Of a stretch of DNA of 64,000 nucleotides, positions 43,733 to 50,484 are shown piece by piece. The number at the start of each line of letters is the position of its first letter. Positions within the stretch are counted from its first letter, which is position 1. A program made the translations under genes and the position numbers. Origin of the DNA: Clostridia bacterium (GTDB lineage Bacteria > Bacillota > Clostridia > RUG12999). The stretch spans positions 1-64,000 of the forward strand of contig JAFTSG010000003.1 in the NCBI GenBank assembly GCA_017467445.1, in the 5' to 3' direction. Under the pieces are notes generated by a model that saw nothing but the letters and a program-made list of their open reading frames with translations, was not told the origin of the DNA and did not search any database.

Positions 43733-43786
43733 TGGAATCACTTGTATTAACGAGACTATTATATCACAAAACACATAAGCAGTCAA
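43670..43786 (-). ncRNA. Candidate minus-strand regulatory RNA before the primase gene
   Basis: Minus-strand TTGACT (43781-43786), 17-base spacer, TATAAT (43758-43763), start near 43751. It terminates at a perfect 10-bp stem AGAAAAGCAG/CTGCTTTTCT (43675-43711) plus six U. The 17-base terminator loop contains UCAUUCUCCU, complementary to AGGAGAATGA at the ribosome-binding sites of the genes at 43808, 45958 and 47389. Upstream it also forms ACAAGTGA/TCACTTTGT. Size about 80 nt. Confidence 0.6.
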
Positions 43787-43807
43787 GTTATTATAAAGGA
43801 GAATGAA

Positions 43808-45793
43808 ATGGAATTACATGAAATACTCTCCCGATTAAAGGGAGTAAAACAGAGCGGCGGTCAGTATGTTGCATGTTGTCCGGCACATAATGACAAAAGG
43901 GCGAGCCTTGCCGTATCAGAAAAGGATGGAAAGATTTTATTATACTGTCATGCCGGATGCGAGCTTGATGCCATCCTGAAAGGATTAGGAATAGAACGGT
44001 CCGCCCTTCGGACCGGTTCGAGAGAAGCTGCAGTCTTTTCTTCCGTTCCGATTGAATATACATATACTGACATTGACGGTAAAGCTATCCTGAAGAAAAT
44101 CCGCATGCCGAATAAGAAATTTTTTTGGCAGCGTCCGGATGGTAAAGGCAACTGGATAAACGGCAGAGGGAAAACCGTACCCCCTATTTTTAATCAGCAT
44201 CAAGCCAAGAACAGTAAAACAGTATACATAGTCGAAGGAGAAAAAGACGTTCTCTCGCTGAAAGATTTGGGACAAGCTGCGGTATCTTTTCCTGATGGAG
44301 CAAAATCAAAATGGCGCAGCGAGTACGAAAGCTTTTTTAATGGCAAGGATGTTGTTATAATTCAGGACAACGATAATCCCGGCAAAGAATATGCCAGGAT
44401 GGTTGCAGAAAAGGTCCTTGATATAGCATGCAGTGTTAAAATCATTGATTTGGCTAAAATTTGGGCAGAAATTCCCGAACACGCCGACATATCGGATTAC
44501 ATTGCCAAGTTTGGAAAAGAAGCCTTTACTGGCGTTTTAGGGCTTGTAAAACAGGCAGAACAATTTACACCATCCATTGAAGATATAGCGGATGTTATGA
44601 GCAAGCATCAGGGCAAGGCATTAAACGAAAGTATTCTGAAGGATGCGCTGAAGATGTCCGGAATCTCTGTCAGGTACAACATTCTAATGAAGGATGTAGA
44701 CATATCCGGTATGCCGGCACAATATTCGGCTGCAGATAGTGCAAACACATTGCCAATGTATATGGTGGATTTTTTACACTCTTTTGAGATTAAAGGAGCA
44801 AGACGTGAAACAGTTACAGATTACCTTAATATCATAGCAGGGCAAAACAGATACAATCCGATAGAAGAATATCTCAATTTTGGAACATGGGATAAAACGG
44901 ACAGGCTCCCGGAAGTGTTCCGCATATTAGGTATTACACAGCTACATTATCAGACATATATTAAAAAATGGCTTATTCAATGTGTTGCACTTGGATTAAA
45001 TGACGAAAACAATCCTGTCGGAGCAGAAGGGGTTCTCGTTCTTCAGGGGGCACAGGGCATTGCTAAAACATCTTTTTTCCGTATATTAACACCCTTCCCC
45101 AGATGGTTTGTAGAAGGTGCGGTTATCAATATGACAGATAAGGATTCACGGCTCAATGCTTTGTCCGGATGGATAACAGAATTAGGGGAACTTGATAGCA
45201 CAGTTAAAAAAGAACAGTCGTCATTAAAGGCATTTATAACGTCATCTGCAGACAAAATAAGGCCACCGTACGCAAGAATAGCGTTATTTTCACCTCGGAT
45301 TACGTCATTTTGCGGTACGGTTAATCCAAAAAAATACTTGAACGACGAAACAGGAAACAGGCGTTTTTGGACTATTCCGATAGAAAAAATTGACAAGGCT
45401 GCATTATTCTCATTGCCTAAAGAATGGGTTCAACAACTTTGGTTTCAGATGTATGAAGCGTACAAGCAGGATAACAACGCATTCAGGCTGACAGATGCGG
45501 AAACGAAACAATTACAAGCAGATAATAAAGAGTACGAAATTCCGCTAATTTACGAAGAAAACATAAGGTCGCTGCTCAATTTTTCATTACCTAAAGACCA
45601 ATGGGAATGGTGGCGAGCTGCAGATATGGCAAAGCTTATTCCCGGTTGTCCTGATGCTCGGTATGTAGGCAGAGCCATGGCGAAGATAGCGGAAGAGCTT
45701 TATCCACGCTGTTATAAAAAAACTATGCACGGATATACCCTTTATTTACTGCCAAGGGTGAAACAGGGTGTTTATGGGTGGAACGAAAAATAA
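43808..45793 (+). CDS. Primase-helicase, CHC2/Toprim plus VapE-type ATPase
   Basis: 661 residues. N-terminal zinc finger (CCPAHNDKRASL, CHAGCELDAIL; residues about 23-55), Toprim region (VYIVEGEKDVLSL near 140, VVIIQDNDNPGKEYA near 178), then the virulence-associated-E domain from about 330 (YNPIEEYLNFGTWDKTDRLPEVF, EGVLVLQGAQGIAKTSFF, NRRFWTIPIEKID). The Walker A is GAQGIAKT, where the usual glycine is Ala, as in many VapE proteins. In SaPIs the matching pri/rep proteins start replication at an adjacent origin, and an iteron region follows here. GGAGAATGA precedes the ATG. Confidence 0.88.
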   Translation: MELHEILSRLKGVKQSGGQYVACCPAHNDKRASLAVSEKDGKILLYCHAGCELDAILKGLGIERSALRTGSREAAVFSSVPIEYTYTDIDGKAILKKIRMPNKKFFWQRPDGKGNWINGRGKTVPPIFNQHQAKNSKTVYIVEGEKDVLSLKDLGQAAVSFPDGAKSKWRSEYESFFNGKDVVIIQDNDNPGKEYARMVAEKVLDIACSVKIIDLAKIWAEIPEHADISDYIAKFGKEAFTGVLGLVKQAEQFTPSIEDIADVMSKHQGKALNESILKDALKMSGISVRYNILMKDVDISGMPAQYSAADSANTLPMYMVDFLHSFEIKGARRETVTDYLNIIAGQNRYNPIEEYLNFGTWDKTDRLPEVFRILGITQLHYQTYIKKWLIQCVALGLNDENNPVGAEGVLVLQGAQGIAKTSFFRILTPFPRWFVEGAVINMTDKDSRLNALSGWITELGELDSTVKKEQSSLKAFITSSADKIRPPYARIALFSPRITSFCGTVNPKKYLNDETGNRRFWTIPIEKIDKAALFSLPKEWVQQLWFQMYEAYKQDNNAFRLTDAETKQLQADNKEYEIPLIYEENIRSLLNFSLPKDQWEWWRAADMAKLIPGCPDARYVGRAMAKIAEELYPRCYKKTMHGYTLYLLPRVKQGVYGWNEK

Positions 45794-45797
45794 AGGC

Positions 45798-45938
45798 AAT
45801 CCACCCCCGAAATCCCTTTATTTATCTAATGTTTTTATTATTGGGTGGATTGGGTGGATTAAATATATATAGATATATAAAAAAAGAAAAAAGATATATA
45901 TAGAATTTATATGTTTATCCACCCCCTAACCCACCCTA
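45798..45938. other. Putative replication origin (iterons around an AT-rich core)
   Basis: Copies of GGGTGGAT: 45798-45808 (inverted), 45843-45851 and 45852-45860 (direct, in tandem), 45917-45926 and 45929-45938 (inverted). They flank a 56-base core (45861-45916) that is almost pure A/T. It directly follows the primase-helicase gene, as in SaPI origins. Confidence 0.65.
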
Positions 45939-45957
45939 ACAAAAGAGGAGAATGACG

Positions 45958-46182
45958 ATGATAGGCTATAAGGCGTTAAAGGGCCGAAGTATATATTCAA
46001 TTTTATTCGGTGAGCTTTCGGTTTTTAGGATAGTGGATATTATTTGCAACAAGACCGGCGAAGATGCTCTGATTGCCGAAGCATATGGCAACCAATGGAC
46101 AATTACAGATTTTTCTTCCGGTCTGGGCAAGATTTATTTTTTATCAATGAGTTCGGCTCTTAAGGCCTTGAGGGTATTCTGA
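45958..46182 (+). CDS. Hypothetical element protein
   Basis: 74 residues starting MIGYKALKGRSIYSILFG; beta-rich, with one Cys. No family recognised. Its ribosome-binding region AGGAGAATGA is one of the three matches to the small RNA loop. Start 45958 preferred over ATG 45952, which abuts the site. Confidence 0.6.
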   Translation: MIGYKALKGRSIYSILFGELSVFRIVDIICNKTGEDALIAEAYGNQWTITDFSSGLGKIYFLSMSSALKALRVF

Positions 46183-46421
46183 TGGTAGACGAAATCAAAA
46201 AAACAACATACAAATTCACAAAGCGCATTGCATCCGGTGAGGAAGCGCACGATGATTATTTAAAATGGTTTGTGTCGTTGCCTGAAGAATACAAAGATTT
46301 TGCAAGAGAGGTATATATAATCTTTTCGCAGTTAAGCTTTGGTGTTATTTCTCTTGATGAAGCAAGGACAAAATATGAAACGGCAGCGGCAATGCCTGCG
46401 AGCAGGGACAAACAGGAGTGA
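46182..46421 (+). CDS. Hypothetical element protein
   Basis: 79 residues, charged and helical (MVDEIKKTTYKFTKRIASGEE). No recognised family. Its start overlaps the previous stop by one base, so it is translationally coupled in the rightward operon. Confidence 0.6.
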   Translation: MVDEIKKTTYKFTKRIASGEEAHDDYLKWFVSLPEEYKDFAREVYIIFSQLSFGVISLDEARTKYETAAAMPASRDKQE

Positions 46422-46426
46422 TTGAT

Positions 46427-46756
46427 ATGACAGGCGAAGAAGCTAAAAGAGCATATATGCGAAAGTATAATAAAAACCGCCGAGACAAATTAAATGAATA
46501 CAACAAAGAATGGCGGCGCAAGAACCCGGACAAGGTCAAAGAGTATGAAAAGCGGTATTGGGAACGCAAGGCGCAACTCATGGGCAAGAGCATAACCAAT
46601 CTTGAAAGGATAAGAAAGATGCCCGCTGCCAAGCTTGCCGAGATAATAATGTGTCCTTATGACGGTGAGCCGGATATAGTTCTCAACAGATGTCCGCAGT
46701 ATAGAGATTGCGTCAAATGTATTACAGCATGGTTAGAAAGCGAGGAAGAACAATGA
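46427..46756 (+). CDS. Small basic phage-type protein with late CxxC
   Basis: 109 residues. The first 60 are very basic and helical (AYMRKYNKNRRDKLNEYNKEWRRKN), as in phage DNA-binding or HNH-adjacent proteins; the end has CPYDGE, CPQYRDCVKC, which could bind zinc. No catalytic motif is seen. Start 46427 has CAGGAG eight bases upstream. Its stop overlaps the protease gene start (ATGA). Confidence 0.65.
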   Translation: MTGEEAKRAYMRKYNKNRRDKLNEYNKEWRRKNPDKVKEYEKRYWERKAQLMGKSITNLERIRKMPAAKLAEIIMCPYDGEPDIVLNRCPQYRDCVKCITAWLESEEEQ

Positions 46757-47178
46757 CAGAAAAAGAAATTAGAAAGGCAGCATATCAGGTGCTTAAATAT
46801 ACAAACGGCAATGTGTGTTATTCTGCACTTTGCAATTACATACAAAGCAAGGGGTTTATCATTGTTGAGCTACACACCGAAGCCGGCAATGATATATTAA
46901 AAAAGTTTGGGTGTTATGAACAATATGCAAACGAGAAAGGAATTGCAGTAATACAAAAAGCAGTAAGCTTTGTTATCATAGATTCAAACTTGCCGACAGC
47001 TGATAAGCTCCATATCTTATTACACGAAACAGGGCATATTGATTTACATCTTTTAAATAAAAGCACCTTTGCTGATATCTCAGGGGTGGAACGAGAAAGC
47101 CAGGCGGAACTATTTGCCTACAGAGTGCAGCATTTCGGTAAAGTACGGTATTGGATATATAAGTTACTCTGCAGATGA
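46753..47178 (+). CDS. ImmA/IrrE-family metalloprotease
   Basis: 141 residues with the zinc-binding motif HILLHETGHIDLH near residue 92 (HExxH). In ICEBs1 and phages, ImmA cleaves the XRE repressor and triggers induction; here the leftward XRE repressor lacks self-cleavage, so ImmA could be its antirepressor. Unlike ImmA pairs, the gene is far from the repressor. The ATGA overlap with the previous gene fixes the start. Confidence 0.85.
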   Translation: MTEKEIRKAAYQVLKYTNGNVCYSALCNYIQSKGFIIVELHTEAGNDILKKFGCYEQYANEKGIAVIQKAVSFVIIDSNLPTADKLHILLHETGHIDLHLLNKSTFADISGVERESQAELFAYRVQHFGKVRYWIYKLLCR

Positions 47179-47204
47179 AAATATACGTCGTAAAAAGTAT
47201 GGCA

Positions 47205-47335
47205 AAATTGAGGCAAAAGTAGGGCAAAAACAGCCGAAAAAAACAACACAATATAGGCACAAAACTAGCACAAAAAACAGCCGAAAAAATTGGGACAAAA
47301 CTGGTACAAAACTGGTACAAAAAAAGAGTAATAAA
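47205..47335. repeat. A-rich low-complexity tract with short direct repeats
   Basis: Contains GGCACAAAACT, GGGACAAAACT, GGTACAAAACT and GGTACAAAA in near-tandem. It follows the protease stop and precedes a hairpin at 47339-47360 (ACACTGAA/TTCAGTGT). One frame runs open through it and encodes a Lys/Thr/Gln-rich peptide, but it has no ribosome-binding site and I do not call a gene. Confidence 0.5.
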
Positions 47336-47388
47336 TAACACTGAACATTCCTTCAGTGTAAAATAAAAAATATTAAAGGAGAATGAAA

Positions 47389-48057
47389 ATGAAAATCAAC
47401 CACGAACAGACAAAAACAAAAATCAATGAGGTAATCGGGCTTTTAAGGAGCCAGGCACTTTATGCCAAGAACTTCCGCAAGGAAGCTTTAAAGGTAAATC
47501 AGGATGAAATGCTTGCTCAAAAGTATAAGAATGATAAGCTTGCCGAGTTAAGAGCGGCATATAATGCCAAGTATGAAGAAACAAAAACAAAGCTTGCTGA
47601 AATCCTGGAAGAGATTGCAGAAATCGAACTTGAACAAGAAAAGATACTTGAATTTGATACTCCGGAGTTTTCAAACACTCTTGCGGCCATTAATGCAGCA
47701 CAGGGCAACCTTCCTGCAGATGTGATAAATGGTATTAAATTAAATTTTGCCGGACAGTATCAGGCATTGATAACTATTAAATCAGCTTTTGACCGTTACG
47801 GCATTGATTTGGCGCCATACGGGTATGAAGAATACATAACAAGCGCAGGGTTTGCAATTCAGCCTTTAATATCTGCAGCCAAGAATATTGAACAGGATGA
47901 AGTCAGCACAGTTTTAAGTCTAAAGAATTTATTTGATGACATTCTTAAATTCGGCAAAGTAAGAGGTATTGAATTTACACCGGCGGAAGAAACGTTTGGA
48001 GAATATGACGAAGAAGATAGAGAACTGATTGCACGTCGTGCGATGGGTCTGTCCTAA
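47389..48057 (+). CDS. Coiled-coil element protein
   Basis: 222 residues. A long helical N-terminal half (about 1-95, rich in Lys, Glu, Ala: KLAEILEEIAEIELEQEKIL) and a compact C-terminal half (DRYGIDLAPYGYEEYI). No family recognised. A coiled coil plus small domain fits a scaffold-like or capsid-remodelling protein of a satellite, but this is inference. AGGAGAATGA precedes the ATG at 47389. Confidence 0.7.
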   Translation: MKINHEQTKTKINEVIGLLRSQALYAKNFRKEALKVNQDEMLAQKYKNDKLAELRAAYNAKYEETKTKLAEILEEIAEIELEQEKILEFDTPEFSNTLAAINAAQGNLPADVINGIKLNFAGQYQALITIKSAFDRYGIDLAPYGYEEYITSAGFAIQPLISAAKNIEQDEVSTVLSLKNLFDDILKFGKVRGIEFTPAEETFGEYDEEDRELIARRAMGLS

Positions 48058-48062
48058 ATAAT

Positions 48063-48171
48063 AAAAAAAACTCCCATACGTTTTGCTATATGGGAGCGGT
48101 TAAGGATAGATTAATCTATGCCTATGCATTAGCACCGTAATTATTATATCATAAGGCGGTGAAAAATGCAA
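48063..48171 (-). ncRNA. Candidate minus-strand RNA antisense to the sigma-factor leader
   Basis: Minus-strand TTGCAT (48166-48171, over the sigma gene start codon), 17-base spacer, TATAAT (48143-48148), start near 48136. Terminator: stem CTCCCATA/TATGGGAG (48071-48096) plus eight U (48063-48070). The 5' part folds as CGGT/ACCG around the palindrome ATAGATTAATCTAT (48106-48119). About 74 nt, resembling plasmid-type countertranscripts. Confidence 0.6.
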
Positions 48172-48933
48172 ATGACAAATGAAGAGCTTGCCATGGAGAT
48201 TGGCAGCGGCCGTTCAGAGTGCGTGCCGGAACTATACAAGCAATGTTATAAGCTGATAAAGATTAAAGTATGGCAGTATTATAATCAATATTCCTCAAGG
48301 TGTGCTGAATGCGGTATTGAATATGATGACCTTCTAAATGAAAGCTATTTCATTATTGAAACTGCCGCAAAAGCATATTGTCAAAGTGATAAGCAATACA
48401 AATTTACTACATTTTTAAGCTATCCCATGCGAACTACATACAATAAGCTTTTAGGGTTTAGAACGGTCGGCGGCAAAAACGAGCTTCTGAACCGTAACGT
48501 CTTGAGCCTTGATGCGCCGCTTCCAGGAACGGATGATTTAACCTATGCAGATAGTGTTGAAGATATTGGTGCAATTGAAAGCTTTGAGGAAGCCGAAAAA
48601 CAAGCCGATTTTGAGGTTCTGCACGAAGAGATAGGAAAGTTATCAGACAGAGAACAGGACGTCATTAAACGGCATTATTTTGAAAACGAGAGCCTATTGA
48701 GTATATCAAAATCAATTGGTATTTCAAATAGTGCTATCCATCAGAACAATGCAAATGCCTTGCGGAAGCTGCGGAAGAATAAGAACGTGCGAAATTGCTT
48801 TAGTGAGTATTACGAAGCTTTGCCATACCGTCATGTTACATTAAGCCAATATAATCATACCTGGATGAGCGCAACGGAATTGGCAGCATTCAAAAGAATG
48901 CAGGAGCAGGACTTGTCAAAACTTGATACTTAA
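48166..48933 (+). CDS. Sigma-70-family sigma factor of the element
   Basis: 255 residues. Region 2 at about 45-105 (YDDLLNESYFIIETAAKAY, FTTFLSYPMRTTYNKLLG) and region 4 at about 155-205 (LSDREQDVIKRHYFENESLLSISKSIGISNSAIHQNNANALRKLR). The last 50 residues are an extra tail. Phages use such factors for late transcription; here the only gene of late type is the terminase subunit downstream. GGCGGTG precedes the ATG. Confidence 0.85.
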   Translation: MQMTNEELAMEIGSGRSECVPELYKQCYKLIKIKVWQYYNQYSSRCAECGIEYDDLLNESYFIIETAAKAYCQSDKQYKFTTFLSYPMRTTYNKLLGFRTVGGKNELLNRNVLSLDAPLPGTDDLTYADSVEDIGAIESFEEAEKQADFEVLHEEIGKLSDREQDVIKRHYFENESLLSISKSIGISNSAIHQNNANALRKLRKNKNVRNCFSEYYEALPYRHVTLSQYNHTWMSATELAAFKRMQEQDLSKLDT

Positions 48934-48977
48934 GTATAAAATAACGAGAAAATTATAAATACAAAGGAGATTAAAAA

Positions 48978-49553
48978 ATGAAAGATAAAATATTATCAAT
49001 ATTAAAAACCTATGCGGATTTTTACAACACTTCAACTGCAGATATGGAAAAAAATCGAACAGACATACATAAGCGTTATTCAACTGATTTTGCCGAGACT
49101 GAAGATAAAAAATTGACGGAAGAATACAATGAACAAATTAAAGCGGCTCGTGAATCGGCACTGAAAAACATCGAAACAGAAATCAGCAATATTAAAAAAA
49201 CACTTTCGGACCGTGCTGCTGAAAATATTCCGGAAGGGTTTGCGGAAGAATACCGTCTGCTAAAAGATGTTTCTATGGACGAAAACGAATTTAAGGCTTT
49301 TGCTGAAAAATATAAAAACAATTACTCGGCCGCTAAACTTCTTAACAATCTTGCTGAACAAAACAAGCTTCACTGTAAAGTAATTACCCTTACCGACAAA
49401 ATAGAGGCACTTGACGGAATTACAGACAAGTGTATCAAGTTTATAGAAACCTACAAAGGTATTAACACATCATACGAAAATGAAAATCTGCTTAGAGGCA
49501 ATATAATTCCGTCCTGTTTTGAATATACGGAATCAAACATTGTCGAATTGTGA
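48978..49553 (+). CDS. Coiled-coil element protein
   Basis: 191 residues, mostly helical: KKLTEEYNEQIKAARESALKN and ISNIKKTLSDRAAENIPEGF, then a second helical part (KLHCKVITLTDKIEALDG). No family recognised. AAGGAG is well placed. Like the 47389 protein it could be structural. Both flank the sigma factor. Confidence 0.65.
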   Translation: MKDKILSILKTYADFYNTSTADMEKNRTDIHKRYSTDFAETEDKKLTEEYNEQIKAARESALKNIETEISNIKKTLSDRAAENIPEGFAEEYRLLKDVSMDENEFKAFAEKYKNNYSAAKLLNNLAEQNKLHCKVITLTDKIEALDGITDKCIKFIETYKGINTSYENENLLRGNIIPSCFEYTESNIVEL

Positions 49554-49567
49554 GAAAATGAAAGATT

Positions 49568-49765
49568 ATGACACCGAAGAAAGAAGGGACTTATTTGAAT
49601 AAACCCGAAAACAAAACAGAAGATGAAAAAATATTACAATTCTATGAGTTGTTTCTGCACCACCTATTAGCGGCCGTTAAACAGGCATTAGGCGAGAATG
49701 AGAAACAGAAAATTGTTGATATACTTGAAAGAGCAAGCGACAAATTAAGGAGTGAGGAACCATAA
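49568..49765 (+). CDS. Small acidic hypothetical protein
   Basis: 65 residues, helical (EKILQFYELFLHHLLAAVKQALGE). No family recognised. Its stop overlaps the proposed terminase start by four bases (ATAA). Confidence 0.6.
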   Translation: MTPKKEGTYLNKPENKTEDEKILQFYELFLHHLLAAVKQALGENEKQKIVDILERASDKLRSEEP

Positions 49766-50136
49766 CAGATAGACAGAAACGATTCTGTGAGGAATACTTG
49801 ACCGAGTTAAACGCAACACAAGCGGCAATTCGTGCCGGGTATTCGGAAAAGTATGCACACACAAACGCTAATAAATTACTACAAAATACTACAATTCAAA
49901 AATACATTGCTGACCTGCAGGCAGACTTGCGTGAAAAAACCAAAATCACACAAAAGCAATTGATTTCGGAGCTAACAACAATAGGCTTTGCCGATGTAGA
50001 TACTCAAAACATAAAGGCAGCGGATAAAATAAAAGCTCTTATAGCCATTGCTGAAATGCTTGGTCTTGATAAACCGAAAGAAGATGATGACGGCGGTCTT
50101 GTCCGAGAACTGCTTGAAGAATATGGCAAAGTGTAA
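49762..50136 (+). CDS. Terminase small subunit (probable ATA start)
   Basis: 124 residues of the Terminase_2 family: TDRQKRFCEEYLTELNATQAAIRAGYSEKYAHTNANKLL is the DNA-binding N-terminus. The frame back to the previous stop has no ATG, GTG or TTG giving the family N-terminus; a TTG at 49798 would cut off 12 conserved residues. ATA at 49762 sits nine bases after AAGGAG and lines up with the family Met. It is the last gene; no large subunit follows. In satellites TerS redirects helper-phage packaging to the island. Confidence 0.85.
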   Translation: MTDRQKRFCEEYLTELNATQAAIRAGYSEKYAHTNANKLLQNTTIQKYIADLQADLREKTKITQKQLISELTTIGFADVDTQNIKAADKIKALIAIAEMLGLDKPKEDDDGGLVRELLEEYGKV

Positions 50137-50164
50137 ACATCATAAATATTTAGTCTCTCCTCTC

Positions 50165-50196
50165 CCCCTGTTCGGAACATTACCGGCAGGGGGTTA
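50165..50196 (+). terminator. Terminator after the terminase gene
   Basis: Stem CCCCCTG/CAGGGGG-type (with inner pairing) followed by TTATTTG, 30 bases past the stop. Confidence 0.7.
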
Positions 50197-50259
50197 TTTG
50201 TAGTTTGCGAAACCTTGCGACTAAAAAAGGAGCGCTGCAGATATATTTTAAAACATCAT

Positions 50260-50277
50260 TGTTGCCAAACTGTTGCC
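50260..50277. repeat. Right integrase arm-type sites
   Basis: TGTTGCC at 50260-50266 and 50271-50277, same spacing and orientation as the left pair. The gap 50197-50380 contains no gene. Confidence 0.6.
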
Positions 50278-50380
50278 AATTATATTACTTTTTTCTTCCT
50301 CTACTTAATTTTGATTTTCTTTAGAAAGTCGCAAAAACCGCTTTATAAAAGGGTTTAAGGAATTTTAAGAAAAAAAGAAA

Positions 50381-50403
50381 GACGGTTAAAAAAACCGCCT
50401 TTT
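50381..50403 (-). terminator. Element-supplied terminator of tRNA-Arg
   Basis: Minus strand GGCGGTT/AACCGTC with T run directly after the tRNA CCA end. Confidence 0.75.
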
Positions 50404-50420
50404 TGGTGTCCCGGACAGGA
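50404..50420. repeat. Right attachment site
   Basis: 17-bp identity with 40331-40347; forms the 3' end of the intact tRNA gene. Confidence 0.9.
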
Positions 50421-50478
50421 GTCGAACCCGCATCAACAGAACCGGAATCTGTCGTTTTATCCATTAGACTACCGGGAC
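50404..50478 (-). tRNA. tRNA-Arg (CCG), integration target
   Basis: Acceptor GTCCCGG/CCGGGAC, anticodon loop TTCCGGT with CCG, T-arm GTTCGACTC, encoded CCA. It begins 7 bases after the rsmE stop and has no visible promoter of its own. Confidence 0.95.
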
Positions 50479-50484
50479 ATAGGT

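Larger units (their letters stand above)
40331..50420. mobile_element. 10.1-kb phage-satellite-like integrative element in tRNA-Arg(CCG)
   Basis: Bounded by the 17-bp direct repeat TGGTGTCCCGGACAGGA (40331-40347 and 50404-50420), the last 17 bases of tRNA-Arg. Left to right: integrase and repressor (leftward), then rightward Cro-like, excisionase-type, small genes, primase-helicase, putative origin, small genes, ImmA-type protease, coiled-coil protein, sigma factor, coiled-coil protein, terminase small subunit. There are no head, tail, portal or large-terminase genes. This matches the gene order of phage-inducible chromosomal islands. The alternative is a prophage that lost its late genes, but both attachment sites and the arm sites are intact. 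Confidence 0.8.

Noticed and set aside
47069-47338. An open frame of 89 codons after and overlapping the ImmA-like gene.
   Set aside because: It begins inside the protease gene in another frame, has no ribosome-binding site, and its second half is A-rich low-complexity repeat.
48142-48165. A plus-strand motif (TAACGAG..ATTATA at 43748 and 48942, ATTATTATATCA at 48141) that might be an element-specific promoter for the island's sigma factor.
   Set aside because: The ATTATA parts at 43758 and 48143 are better explained as the complement of minus-strand TATAAT boxes with correctly spaced -35 boxes and downstream terminators.
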